Below, piece by piece: positions 34,631-45,796 of a DNA stretch of 64,000 nucleotides; position 1 is the first letter of the stretch, and every line of letters begins with the position of its first letter. A program made the position numbers and the translations under genes. The stretch comes from Carboxylicivirga linearis (lineage in GTDB: Bacteria > Bacteroidota > Bacteroidia > Bacteroidales > Marinilabiliaceae), in NCBI RefSeq assembly GCF_018271995.1, contig NZ_JAGUCO010000005.1, forward strand, positions 233,810-297,809, in the 5' to 3' direction. Below the pieces are notes generated by a model. It saw only the letters and a program-made list of their open reading frames with translations. It was not told the DNA's origin and made no database searches.

Positions 34631-34867
34631 TCTTATAGGGTTTAACTTAAAGTAATGTCAATAAAATTTCTCATTTACTATTTCTTGAATAGTTAAATTA
34701 GGATTTTCTACTTGAGTGAAATAAATTGAACAATGCAAATTTTCCAGATTTGTTTTTTAAAATACGATTTATGTAACATCCTCCTCATTCAAGGCATTGC
34801 CAAATAGAAATGAATCATCAGTGGATCAATTATACTAATTGGAGGGTCAATATTACTCGTTGAAGGT

Positions 34868-34907
34868 GAAAAATAGCCCCGGGGAGGGTCAGACCTACTC
34901 GGGGCCT
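34868..34907 (-). terminator. Terminator of the Gln/Asn-rich secreted protein gene
   Basis: On the minus strand GCCCCG (34900-34905) pairs with CGGGGC (34876-34881), with an inner GGTC/GACC pairing. A U run (34868-34875) follows. Confidence 0.7.
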
Positions 34908-34938
34908 GTAAAATTAAGGGTTTTGGATGTGTTGTATT

Positions 34939-35787
34939 TTAATTACATCTTACTTTATTTCGAACTAAGGCATATTGGGTATTACCAATTCTCCATCTGC
35001 CTGCTTTTAAATAATTAATGTTATAAACGTTGGTGCTTGTTTCGCCATTGTCGTACTGTAAAAACACAGCAGGCTTACCTTCGTACGAAATCAATTTCCA
35101 AGTGCCAGTTTCGTGCGAACTGGATGCGCCACTTGCATATCCTCCATAATTACCCGATACACTAAATGAACCGTCGTAGTTGATCGAAAAACGACCGTTA
35201 GGGCAAAAGTTAACAAAAGTCATTGAACTGGATACATTGTCGCTAACATATGAAGAACGTTGGTAGTATACCAGCTGGCTTCCTGATATCAAATTAAGTA
35301 CTTCCTGGTCCTGGTTGTTTTGTGTTTGGTATTGATTGTTGTTATTGGCAGCTGTTTGATTGTTTTGTTGCTGTTGCTCAGTACCTGAATTTTGGTTTTG
35401 GTTATTGCCATACGTCTGGCTATAATCAACCATATAAGGAGTTAAGTCTAGGTTGGCGATGTAATGAGTGTTGGCTAATTTATAGAACGATTCATTACTT
35501 CCTGCCGAATTTAATGTAAGGTTGGTTCCTTGTAAGGTAGCCGTAAAGTCAAATGGTCCGTTCATGCCATAAATAGTACCAACCAATTGATTGTTCTTTA
35601 ATTGAGCTTTCATGGCAAAGTTGGTTCCAGCGGTTGTAAGCATACCATGGAACTCGTTGTCCATCTGTTTAAATTGCAGCGAAATATTGTTGCTGCTATT
35701 CATAAATGTACCTATAAAATCAGACGTTTGCGCATGCGCCATTATGCTTGTTAGCATTAATGCCAAAAGGATTAAAGTTTTTCTCAT
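34939..35787 (-). CDS. Secreted protein with a Gln/Asn-rich linker
   Basis: This 282-residue protein has a signal peptide ending MAHAQ (about 20). An N-terminal beta domain (about 22-115, FIGTFMNSSNNISLQFKQ, GTIYGMNGPFDFTATLQG) is followed by a low-complexity linker dominated by Gln and Asn (about 128-162). A C-terminal beta domain (about 165-282) contains FCPNGRFSINYDGSFSVSG and GTWKLISYEGKPAVFLQYDNG, the pattern of lipocalin-like stress or surface proteins in Bacteroidota. Function unknown. It stands alone with its own terminator. Confidence 0.7.
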   Translation of the reverse strand: MRKTLILLALMLTSIMAHAQTSDFIGTFMNSSNNISLQFKQMDNEFHGMLTTAGTNFAMKAQLKNNQLVGTIYGMNGPFDFTATLQGTNLTLNSAGSNESFYKLANTHYIANLDLTPYMVDYSQTYGNNQNQNSGTEQQQQNNQTAANNNNQYQTQNNQDQEVLNLISGSQLVYYQRSSYVSDNVSSSMTFVNFCPNGRFSINYDGSFSVSGNYGGYASGASSSHETGTWKLISYEGKPAVFLQYDNGETSTNVYNINYLKAGRWRIGNTQYALVRNKVRCN

Positions 35788-35887
35788 CTTTAATTTTTTT
35801 TCAAAGAAACTGATTTATAGGTCTGATTGTTTTTCGGCTGATCTTATTTTTTGATGAAAGTTTTATTTTGCCTGATGGAGATTTGTC

Positions 35888-36790
35888 TTATGTTTTACTG
35901 TTGTTATCAGAAGTATAGAAACGAGTTGTTGGGTATGCAAAATCAATATCAGTATGCTGTTTAAACTGAATTAAAATACTTTCCCATATTTCATCTTCCG
36001 AACCTCTTCTTTTTCTGGGGTTACACAAATAACGCATGGTAAGTTCAACGCCCGAGTCTTTAACTTTTGTGTAGATTATAGGAGTAAGGTTTTTGTAATA
36101 TATCATATAGTTTTTACTGGCTTCAAAAATATCTTTTTCAGCTCCTTTACTAATGTTTTCGGCATGCTGATTAATAATTTGCTGAAGAATACTCTTTGCC
36201 TTTTCCCAATTACTTTCAAACGTTAGTAGAACAGGAATCTCATTCCAGATGTATTCAAAAGCAGTGCTGTAGTTAGCTTGTGACTCCAGTAGAACTTTTC
36301 CGTTGGGTATATGGATGATTCTACCTGTACTTTGGTCTGCATCAACCCAATTGCCAATTTCAAGTATGGTAAACTGAAAGAGGCGGATATCGATTACATC
36401 GCCGGCATGCTCGCCAATTTGGATGCGATCGCCTACTACAAAAGGTTTACGAAAAGTAATAAAGAACCATGCAGCCAGGTTGGTTAATGGATCTTTTAAA
36501 GCAATGGCTAAACCAGCCGAAAACAGTCCCAGAAAAGCTCCAAATTGCTTAAAAGCGTGCATCCATATTCCTATAATCATAACAATGCCGATTAAAGGTA
36601 CAATGATGGAAAGAGCTCTTTTCCATTGGTAGCGAACTTTAATGTTTTTGTTTTGCCTCCAAACAATGCGTAAGACAATTATACGTATCAGCCATAAAAT
36701 AAAAATAGTAATAACAGATACTATTAATTTACTTAGGCTGGCATCGCTTAGCCCAATGTCTTCATTCAGGTACGATTGTATCGTTTGCAT
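35888..36790 (-). CDS. Mechanosensitive channel, MscS family
   Basis: This 300-residue membrane protein has helices at about 22-45, 65-85 and 88-115, with the pore-lining TM3 and beta domain in AGLAIALKDPLTNLAAWFF and RKPFVVGDRIQIGEHAGDV. The last is the canonical MscS beta-domain motif. The C-terminal alpha-beta domain follows. It opens under membrane tension and protects against hypo-osmotic shock. The ATG at 36790 is used; the longer frame starts with TTG. The length is close to that of E. coli MscS (286). Monocistronic. Confidence 0.92.
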   Translation of the reverse strand: MQTIQSYLNEDIGLSDASLSKLIVSVITIFILWLIRIIVLRIVWRQNKNIKVRYQWKRALSIIVPLIGIVMIIGIWMHAFKQFGAFLGLFSAGLAIALKDPLTNLAAWFFITFRKPFVVGDRIQIGEHAGDVIDIRLFQFTILEIGNWVDADQSTGRIIHIPNGKVLLESQANYSTAFEYIWNEIPVLLTFESNWEKAKSILQQIINQHAENISKGAEKDIFEASKNYMIYYKNLTPIIYTKVKDSGVELTMRYLCNPRKRRGSEDEIWESILIQFKQHTDIDFAYPTTRFYTSDNNSKT

Positions 36791-36884
36791 TATTACTAGC
36801 TTTAGATGAAGCAAACAAAAGTTACGAAATTGTTTTAAGATATGCAGAGTTTACATGTAATACGTTGTCATGGTGATAGATATA

Positions 36885-36914
36885 AGAAAGCACGGAGAAT
36901 TGTCCGTGCTTTCT
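36885..36914 (-). terminator. katG terminator
   Basis: AGAAAGCACGG pairs with CCGTGCTTTCT (11 bp) around an 8-base loop, with a U-rich tail on the minus strand. The inner stem AAGCACGG/CCGTGCTT is identical to that of the GH97 terminator at 39384. Confidence 0.8.
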
Positions 36915-36932
36915 CATAAGTGTTTATGAGAA

Positions 36933-39200
<2,268 letters not shown>

Positions 39201-39383
39201 TCATAATATATGAAATAAATACTAGGATATCAATGTTTTAACCTCTATGGTTTTGGTGTTGCTGAATAGATAAAATATAGAAGGTATAGAGGTATGTGGA
39301 TCAACTAGTGATTTAATTAAACCTTTTTAAAAATAACCTAGAAAGGAAATAAAAATAAGGTTCAATATGATGCTGGAGAATAG

Positions 39384-39409
39384 AAAAAAGCACGGAATGA
39401 ACCGTGCTT
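39384..39409 (-). terminator. GH97 gene terminator
   Basis: On the minus strand AAGCACGG, a 6-base loop, CCGTGCTT, then a U run. The region 39174-39383, upstream of katG, shows no further feature; no clear promoter match was found. Confidence 0.82.
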
Positions 39410-39436
39410 GATAACTAAGTCTGTTGAAATATATTT

Positions 39437-39473
39437 ATTCTGATAGAAATTGCCTTTCAATTTCTATCAGAAT
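39437..39473 (-). other. Perfect 16-bp hairpin just after the GH97 stop
   Basis: ATTCTGATAGAAATTG (39437-39452) is perfectly inverted at 39458-39473 around a 5-base loop, ten bases beyond the GH97 stop codon. There is no U run, so it is more likely an mRNA 3' stability hairpin than a terminator. The true terminator lies about 30 bases further on. Confidence 0.6.
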
Positions 39474-39482
39474 GTATTAGTT

Positions 39483-41486
39483 TTATTTCTTTTTGATAAT
39501 TGCAGCAAAGCCACCGCCTTTAGCCATTTTAAAGGTTAGCTTATCTGTGTTACTTATCTCCTTTTCTGTTTGAACAGCGTTAGCCGGATTTTCGTTGGCA
39601 TCAGCTGCATCTTCAAAAAGAGTGGCTTTGTATTTTCCTTCGTCTAAAAAGCTAAAATCGATGGTTAATTCACGCTCGTCAGCATCAGTCATACTTCCAA
39701 TGTACCATAGGTCTCCAGCTTTACGAGCAACGGTAAGATAATTACCAACCGATGCGTTTAGTACTTTTGTTTCGTCCCAGGTGGTTGGAATACTCTTAAG
39801 GAAGTAAAGGCCCACGCCGGTTTTATATCTGTCAGGAGAATCGCAAAAAACAGTGAAGGCACTTTCGTAAACAACAGGCATTGCCAATTGATGACATCGG
39901 GTTGACATCACCATTGGTGCCAGGTCTTTGGCTTTATCTTCAGTTACAAACTGATCGGGTCTGACATTATTAAACGACACCGGAGTGTAATCCATTTCTC
40001 CTAAAAGTCCACGCGTAAACGGAAGTGTAACATTGTGCTCTGGAGTAACATCATGGCTCCACTTGTTGTATTCGTTACCCATTACGCCTTCGCGGGTAAT
40101 CAGGTTTGGATAAGTACGACTTACGCCTGTTGGCTTGTAGGCTCCATGAAAATCAACTACTAAATGATGTTCGGCTGCTTTTTTAACCAGTTTATGATAG
40201 TAGTTTACCATCTCCTGATCCTGACGATCCATAAAATCGATTTTAATACCGGCAACGCCCCATTTCTCATATAAAGCCAGAGCTTCGTCCATTTGCTTGT
40301 TCATGGATTTCCAATGACCCCACAAAATTATTTTCACATTTTTAGACGCTGCATACTTTACCAGTTCTTCAATGTTAATACCATCAATACAAGTAGTAAT
40401 ATCCACATCGGGGTTGGCATCTCCATCGGGTCCGAATGGTTCTCCGTACCATTGCCAGTCAACAATCTGGTATTGCCATCCCATTTCTGAAGCAAAATCG
40501 ATGTAATACTTCATGGTTTCCTGGTTTGGCCCTAATACAAAGTCGGCACTCGGAGCATATTTATTACTCCACCACCAGTCCCAGGCCGATGCTCCAGGCT
40601 GAATCCACGATACATCATCATAAGTTACCGGATCGTTTAAATTGGCAATTAAATCAGATTCAATTAAGTCGCCAGCTGTATTCCCAAGCATAATGGTGCG
40701 CCAAGGCGAAAGGGCAGGAGTCTCACGAATCACACAAAGTGTGCTGTCTTTGGGAAGTGGAGCTAAATCGGTAACGATTGTATTGGGCTTCGTTTCATCC
40801 AATCGAAGGAAAGCACCAGCCCAATCAGTAAGATTAGCTTCGGTAATTACTGCATAGTTTTGGTTTGATGTTTCAACCAATAAAGGCATGGCAATTAGTT
40901 GTTGAGCTTGAATATCGCTCAATTTACCTTTAGGAAAAGGTTGCTCCTGCGAGGATTTATAGTTTTTGTAATCTGCTGCCCAAACTGTATAATCATCAGC
41001 AAAAGAAAATTGAGTTTTTTCCTGAGTTAACTCAATTTTCGTTAAAGCATCTTGTTTTGGAAAACCATATCGAATACCAACTCCATCGTTATAGGCACGA
41101 ACATATAGATCGATTATAACATTGCTTTTAATCTCCTTTAGTTGTAGTTGTAACTCGTTATAATGATCGCTTACCGTTTTGCGTTTACCCCAAACATGTT
41201 CCCAAGTGTTGTTTGCTGCTGTTTTTGTTAGCGAAATAATTTCAAAGTTATCAAGCTTATCAAATCCTTTTAAAGTAATGTCAATTTCAGAATTTGTAAG
41301 TAGGGTATCTTCATTATAAACAACAGAATATTGTAAACCATTTTCGCTATTTACGATGGTTTTAATGGTGCCACCGGGCGAAGTTACTTCACTTTGTTTT
41401 GTTGTCTGACATGAATAAAATAATAGTGCCGAAAGACTTAATAAAGGCAAATATCTTTGCGTTATTTTGGAAAGAACTAATTTCAT
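39483..41486 (-). CDS. GH97 glycosidase lipoprotein (alpha-galactosidase/alpha-glucosidase family)
   Basis: This 667-residue protein has a lipobox (LFYSC, Cys at about 26), an N-terminal beta-sandwich (about 35-290) and a (beta/alpha)8 barrel starting near WIQPGASAWDWWW. A C-terminal beta domain ends MAKGGGFAAIIKK. This is the SusB/GH97 layout. The segment GIKIDFMDRQDQEMVNYYH carries an Asp on the fourth barrel strand, where retaining GH97 members have their nucleophile. This suggests an alpha-galactosidase-like enzyme rather than inverting SusB (inference from memory). It is outer-membrane or periplasmic by lipidation. No SusCD pair is nearby. Confidence 0.88.
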   Translation of the reverse strand: MKLVLSKITQRYLPLLSLSALLFYSCQTTKQSEVTSPGGTIKTIVNSENGLQYSVVYNEDTLLTNSEIDITLKGFDKLDNFEIISLTKTAANNTWEHVWGKRKTVSDHYNELQLQLKEIKSNVIIDLYVRAYNDGVGIRYGFPKQDALTKIELTQEKTQFSFADDYTVWAADYKNYKSSQEQPFPKGKLSDIQAQQLIAMPLLVETSNQNYAVITEANLTDWAGAFLRLDETKPNTIVTDLAPLPKDSTLCVIRETPALSPWRTIMLGNTAGDLIESDLIANLNDPVTYDDVSWIQPGASAWDWWWSNKYAPSADFVLGPNQETMKYYIDFASEMGWQYQIVDWQWYGEPFGPDGDANPDVDITTCIDGINIEELVKYAASKNVKIILWGHWKSMNKQMDEALALYEKWGVAGIKIDFMDRQDQEMVNYYHKLVKKAAEHHLVVDFHGAYKPTGVSRTYPNLITREGVMGNEYNKWSHDVTPEHNVTLPFTRGLLGEMDYTPVSFNNVRPDQFVTEDKAKDLAPMVMSTRCHQLAMPVVYESAFTVFCDSPDRYKTGVGLYFLKSIPTTWDETKVLNASVGNYLTVARKAGDLWYIGSMTDADERELTIDFSFLDEGKYKATLFEDAADANENPANAVQTEKEISNTDKLTFKMAKGGGFAAIIKKK

Positions 41487-41597
41487 ATAAGCTTGAATTT
41501 CTTAAGGATGAGAATTTATATTTCGATTTAAAAATAGATCGAGATAAACTCTTATCCAAAAGAATATAATGTATTATTCAATCAAATACCGATGAAA

Positions 41598-42227
41598 TTA
41601 CTTTCCGATCTCCAATTGCGCTAGATCAATATCACCCTCGAGCACCATTATCCCATATACCGGAACACCTGTGTGCAGAACTTTATCGCTTATTTCGTGA
41701 CTTACCAAATCTTCAGCCAGATCTTTGTTGGCTTGTTTTCGTACTTTATTATCGTCTTCAGCTATTTGCGACGAAATAGTAGATTCATCATTTTGACTAA
41801 ATCCGTATTCGTCATACACTTCTTCAGGTGGCCAAATAGCTTTTTCGATTAATGTAAAAGGTAAAGCAAGCCATCCTGAGGCTTTTGACTTCTGACGGGC
41901 TTTGTGAGCCACCCATTGATTGCGGACGGGTGTTATCTTTTGGCCTTTGTAATAGTATTTAAGTTGATATCCTTTTGTGAATTCTAAACTGGCATTGGTG
42001 ACTTTAAATCCTACAAAAGTATAATGTTTGCGTTTGGCCCATCGTTGGAGTCGTTTGTTACACGATTCTTTCAGTAGGTCTTTGAAGTAACCGTAGTATA
42101 AACTGTCGGTTTCGTTAAATTGATAGGTATCAATATTTCCTATTGATAATTCAGGAATGACTTTGTGCTCAACAGCGCAACTGGCCAATAATAAGGCTAG
42201 AGTTAAGATCAAAAAGGTTAGTTTCAT
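41598..42227 (-). CDS. Lipoprotein of unknown function
   Basis: This 209-residue protein starts from the ATG at 42227, which gives a clean lipoprotein signal (LALLLASC, Cys at about 17). A five-residue extension upstream is possible. The body is charged, with a basic region (NKRLQRWAKRKHY, AHKARQKSKASG) followed by an acidic one (PPEEVYDEYGFSQNDEST) and a C-terminal VPVYGIMVLEGDIDLAQLEIG. No family is recognised. It lies 111 bases upstream of the GH97 gene on the same strand and could be co-transcribed, but a functional link is not indicated. Confidence 0.6.
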   Translation of the reverse strand: MKLTFLILTLALLLASCAVEHKVIPELSIGNIDTYQFNETDSLYYGYFKDLLKESCNKRLQRWAKRKHYTFVGFKVTNASLEFTKGYQLKYYYKGQKITPVRNQWVAHKARQKSKASGWLALPFTLIEKAIWPPEEVYDEYGFSQNDESTISSQIAEDDNKVRKQANKDLAEDLVSHEISDKVLHTGVPVYGIMVLEGDIDLAQLEIGK

Positions 42228-42381
42228 ACTCTTATCTGACAATCTTTAAAGAGTATGCACTTATGAATAAATTTTAATAAAACGAATTAATAATTGTAAT
42301 GATTTATAACTTAGAATGATTGCGTAACAATTATGGGTGCAGATTAAGATCTCTTAACTTAATCAAATCAATAAAAAACTG

Positions 42382-42389
42382 TATTTTTG
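42382..42389 (+). promoter_or_regulatory. -7 box of mnmA
   Basis: TATTTTTG, an exact TAnnTTTG match 28 bases before the mnmA ATG. No TTTG at the -33 position. Confidence 0.5.
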
Positions 42390-42417
42390 CAGGCTAATTG
42401 CAATTTTTTACCAATCG

Positions 42418-43620
42418 ATGCAAAAGAAGAAAGTAGTTATAGGTTTATCAGGTGGTGTAGATTCGAGTGTGGCCGCTTACGTACTAAAAGAGCAAGGGTA
42501 TGAAGTTATCGGGCTGTTTATGAAGAACTGGCACGATACTACCGGTGTGTTAAAAGCTGATTGTCCGTGGTTGGATGATAAGTTTGATGCACAGGCTGTG
42601 GCTATGAAGTTGGGAATTCCTTTTCACATGGTTGATTTGAGCGATCATTATCGTAAACGCGTAGTGGATTATATGTTTGCCGAATATGAAAAAGGACGTA
42701 CTCCAAACCCTGATGTTCTTTGTAATCGCGAGATTAAGTTCGATGTATTTTTGGATAAAGCATTGGAGTTGGGGGCTGATTATGTGGCTACCGGACATTA
42801 TTGTCGTAAAGAAACCATTATGGTTGATGGCAAAGAAGTACATCGATTATTGGCCGGAAGTGATGATAATAAAGATCAAAGCTACTTTTTGTGTCAGTTG
42901 AGTCAAAAGCAATTATCAAAAGCAATGTTTCCGATTGGTGATATTATTAAGCCTGAAGTTCGACGTATCGCCAATGAATTGAAACTGGTTACAGCACATA
43001 AAAAGGACTCACAGGGAATCTGTTTTGTGGGAAAGGTTGACTTACCTGTTTTTCTGCAACAAAAGCTTGAACCAAAACAAGGACGTGTATTCAATATTGA
43101 TGCACACAGTGAGTTGTTTGTTCGTGATTGGTCAAAAGCAGATGGAGATAACCCAACTGATGAAGATTTGATGGAATTGTCACAACCATATGCTTTCCAT
43201 CCCAAATATGGAAAGAAAATTGGCGAACATAACGGAGCCCATTTTTATACCATTGGTCAGCGTAAAGGATTGAATATTGGAGGATTTGCCGAGCCTTTGT
43301 TTATCATTGGTACCAATGTGGATTTCAATCAGGTATATACCGGTATGGGTAAACAACACCCGGGTTTGTTCCGTAAAGTACTTCGAGTTAATGCTGATGA
43401 AATTCACTGGGTACGCGAAGATTTAAAGATGAAAGTGGGAGAGACGCGTCGTTTAAAATTGCGAATTCGCTATCGTCAGCCATTACAAACAGGAGTATTA
43501 CATCGTCGAGAAGCAGGAATGTTTTTGGTGTTTGATCAACCTCAACGCGGAATAACCGCTGGTCAGTTTGCTTCGTGGTACGACGAAGATGAGTTGATTG
43601 GTTCAGGAGTGATTAGCTAA
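42418..43620 (+). CDS. mnmA: tRNA-specific 2-thiouridylase MnmA
   Basis: MnmA adds sulfur to uridine 34 of tRNAs for Lys, Glu and Gln. The 400-residue protein has the PP-loop SGGVDSS (about 11-17), FMKNWHD, the first catalytic Cys in [16 protein letters not shown] and the second in [12 protein letters not shown]. The later motifs [17 protein letters not shown] and the C-terminal beta barrel ([26 protein letters not shown]) follow. Length is normal. It is monocistronic with its own promoter; a partial dispersed repeat lies just after it. Confidence 0.96.
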   Translation: MQKKKVVIGLSGGVDSSVAAYVLKEQGYEVIGLFMKNWHDTTGVLKADCPWLDDKFDAQAVAMKLGIPFHMVDLSDHYRKRVVDYMFAEYEKGRTPNPDVLCNREIKFDVFLDKALELGADYVATGHYCRKETIMVDGKEVHRLLAGSDDNKDQSYFLCQLSQKQLSKAMFPIGDIIKPEVRRIANELKLVTAHKKDSQGICFVGKVDLPVFLQQKLEPKQGRVFNIDAHSELFVRDWSKADGDNPTDEDLMELSQPYAFHPKYGKKIGEHNGAHFYTIGQRKGLNIGGFAEPLFIIGTNVDFNQVYTGMGKQHPGLFRKVLRVNADEIHWVREDLKMKVGETRRLKLRIRYRQPLQTGVLHRREAGMFLVFDQPQRGITAGQFASWYDEDELIGSGVIS

Positions 43621-43690
43621 TCAAGGCAAAAGTTGAGTGTTGACTTTGGTACATTGATATCTGTTAGGTAAAAGTTTCATAGAATAATAA

Positions 43691-43750
43691 TCCCGGAGGG
43701 ATGTTTGTATTAGCATAGTACGTAAGTGCTATGTTAATTATGGAATGTTT
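43691..43750 (+). repeat. Dispersed element, partial copy 3
   Basis: It contains the first GC hairpin (TCCCGGAGGGATGTTTGTA) and the central hairpin (GCATAGTACGTAAGTGCTAT), then a diverged AATGT spacer. It lacks the final GC hairpin. It lies between mnmA and the AlaX-like gene. Confidence 0.65.
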
Positions 43751-43814
43751 TATTTTCACAATTCGTTAGCTAAACGATTTAAAAAATTAGCAGTTAAACA
43801 TTAAAGATCAATCT

Positions 43815-44252
43815 ATGAAATCATATAATCCGGAAATGCACACTGCCGAACATGTTTTGAATCGAACAATGGTAAATATGTTTGGTTGCGATCGTTCTTT
43901 CTCTAATCATCTTGAAAAGAAGAAATCGAAATGTGATTATCATTTTGATCGTGCTTTAACTACCGAAGAAGAGCAAGCCATTGAAGCAAAGGTGAATGAG
44001 ATTCTGGCGCAACATGTCGATGTGAAAGGGTACGATATCTCTCGGGAAGAGGCTCAAGCTAACTTTAAATTAGATCGATTGCCTGAAGAAGCAGGTGAAG
44101 AATTACGTGTAGTTACTGTTGGCGATTACGATGAATGTCTATGTATTGGTGAGCATGTTGCAAATACAAAAGAAGTTGGCGAGTTTAAGTTGGGCTCGAC
44201 CAGCTTTGAAAATGGTGTTTTACGAATTCGTTTTAAGCTGAAGAGACCTTAA
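43815..44252 (+). CDS. AlaX-like tRNA editing domain protein
   Basis: This 145-residue protein resembles the second additional (editing) domain of alanyl/threonyl-tRNA synthetases. It has the first zinc motif MHTAEHVLNRTM (H9, H13) and the second as CLCIGEHVANTKEVGEF (Cys and His of CxxxH). Free-standing AlaX proteins hydrolyse mis-charged Ser- or Gly-tRNA-Ala. This protein is shorter than many AlaX proteins and lacks the N-terminal OB region and a C-terminal extension, so it is the compact type. It is probably monocistronic. The editing role is inferred; the zinc site is visible. Confidence 0.75.
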   Translation: MKSYNPEMHTAEHVLNRTMVNMFGCDRSFSNHLEKKKSKCDYHFDRALTTEEEQAIEAKVNEILAQHVDVKGYDISREEAQANFKLDRLPEEAGEELRVVTVGDYDECLCIGEHVANTKEVGEFKLGSTSFENGVLRIRFKLKRP

Positions 44253-44411
44253 ATTAATCAAGGAAAAAGGGTAAAGGCAAAAGTTAAAAGTGATTCTTCT
44301 ATTCAACAATTTATCAATTTTCAATTGACAATGTTGTGATTTGTCAAATTGTTTAATTATTGAGTCAAATGGCTATCAACTAAACTACTTAACAAATTAG
44401 CAATTAAACAT

Positions 44412-45281
44412 TTAAAAAAGTGTCAGCTGACTATCTGTCTCTGGTTGATAAAACTGCATTTTAGTTGGAATATTATACTTTTTGCAGGCATCCTGAAACG
44501 TTTTTTGTAATTTTTTACCATTGGGTGATCCGCAACCATATTGATCGCCAAAAGTTGCAATATATTTATCTTTTAAGCCCGGAAATTCTTGATCTAATTT
44601 AGCGTAGAAATACTCGCGCTGTCCCTCACGAATGGTCATTCCCATGGAGGCAATAATATAAGCTGCATTGCTGTTGGCTGCCATTTCAACTAACTGTGTA
44701 ATGTTTTCTACTGAATCATTAATAAAAGGAAGAATGGGCATTAAAGTAATGCCTGCATAAATACCTGCTTCCCGGAGTTGTTTCAAAGCATTGAATCTTT
44801 CACTAGACGATGGGGCATGGGGTTCAATTCTTTTTGCCAGATCATCATCGGAAGTGGTGATTGTGATACTAACTGCAGCATAGACCTTACTAATTTCCTT
44901 CAATAGGTCGATATCGCGTGTAACCAAAGTGCCTTTTGTGATGATATGAACCGGAAATTTGTGAAGAGCTACAATCTCCAAGGCTTTACGGGTCAATTGT
45001 TGTTTTGCTTCAATTGGCATGTAACAATCATTCATTGAACCAAAGCTGATGGTGCCTCGTTTCTTTTTCGATCTTAACTCTTTATGAAGTAATTCAAGAG
45101 CGTTCCCTTTTATTTGAATATGATCAAAGTTCTGAATTTGGTAGCAAGAACTTCGCGAATCGCAATAGATACATCCATGCGAGCAACCTCTGAATAAATT
45201 CAGATTATAACTATTCCCAAACCAAGTGTCAGGTCGTTTAACGGTACCTAAGATGGTTTTGGACTGAATAAATTCGCTCAT
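44412..45281 (-). CDS. SPL-family radical SAM protein
   Basis: This 289-residue protein has the radical SAM cluster motif in FRGCSHGCIYCDSRS (CxxxCxxC, about 33-40), KGNALELLHKEL, GTISFGSMNDCYMPIE and KFPVHIITKGTLVTRD. These are typical of the spore photoproduct lyase-like family (COG1533), whose non-spore members are mostly uncharacterised. A later conserved Cys pair (YGCGSPNG, DACKKYN) may bind another ligand. It is the last gene of a ppk-sixA-radical SAM run, nine bases after sixA. A repair or modification reaction is probable, but no substrate can be named. Confidence 0.85.
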   Translation of the reverse strand: MSEFIQSKTILGTVKRPDTWFGNSYNLNLFRGCSHGCIYCDSRSSCYQIQNFDHIQIKGNALELLHKELRSKKKRGTISFGSMNDCYMPIEAKQQLTRKALEIVALHKFPVHIITKGTLVTRDIDLLKEISKVYAAVSITITTSDDDLAKRIEPHAPSSSERFNALKQLREAGIYAGITLMPILPFINDSVENITQLVEMAANSNAAYIIASMGMTIREGQREYFYAKLDQEFPGLKDKYIATFGDQYGCGSPNGKKLQKTFQDACKKYNIPTKMQFYQPETDSQLTLF

Positions 45282-45289
45282 TAATAAAC

Positions 45290-45796
45290 TTAGTCTTGCT
45301 TAAACATGCTGGGATAAATAAACCATTCTGGTTTTCCTTCGCGGGCATTTACATCACTCCAGTTCTCAGCATCAAATGTAATAGCAGTAGCTGCACAAGT
45401 AGGAAAATGATAATAATCTCCATCACTCAGATTCATGGCAATCATGGCTATTTCCGGGTTATGCCCAACTACCATTATTGTTTCATGTTGGTTGAATTTC
45501 TCCAGAAAAGTCAGGAATTCGGTAGTTGTATAGCCATCATATATAAAACGTTGATAATCTATCTGCTCAGTATCAAAATCAATGTGTTTAGCAATGTGTT
45601 TAGCCGTTTGTTTGGCTCGCTTAGCTGAACTCGATAAAATGTAATCAGGAAAAGCATTCATTTTTATCAGCTTTTCTGAAATTATCTCACTGTCTTTAAA
45701 ACCGCGAGGTTTTAATTCGCGTTGATAATCAGTTTTAGTACTACCGTAATCTAATTGCTCTGTTTTAGCATGCCTGACGAATATTAATCGCTTCAT
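45290..45796 (-). CDS. sixA: SixA-type phosphohistidine phosphatase
   Basis: This 168-residue histidine-phosphatase-fold protein has the catalytic N-terminal LIFVRHAKTEQ (RHxK form typical of SixA), LSSSAKRAKQTAKHI and VVGHNPEIAMIAMNL with the second catalytic His. SixA removes phosphate from phosphohistidine in signalling or phosphotransferase proteins. Its start overlaps the ppk stop codon by one base, so the two are translationally coupled. This arrangement suggests the phosphatase might act on phosphohistidine in Ppk or manage phosphate signalling; that part is inference. Confidence 0.88.
   Translation of the reverse strand: MKRLIFVRHAKTEQLDYGSTKTDYQRELKPRGFKDSEIISEKLIKMNAFPDYILSSSAKRAKQTAKHIAKHIDFDTEQIDYQRFIYDGYTTTEFLTFLEKFNQHETIMVVGHNPEIAMIAMNLSDGDYYHFPTCAATAITFDAENWSDVNAREGKPEWFIYPSMFKQD

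Noticed and set aside
40293..40857. Rightward open frames inside the GH97 gene
   Set aside because: Antisense shadows of a well-supported coding gene, with no signals of their own.
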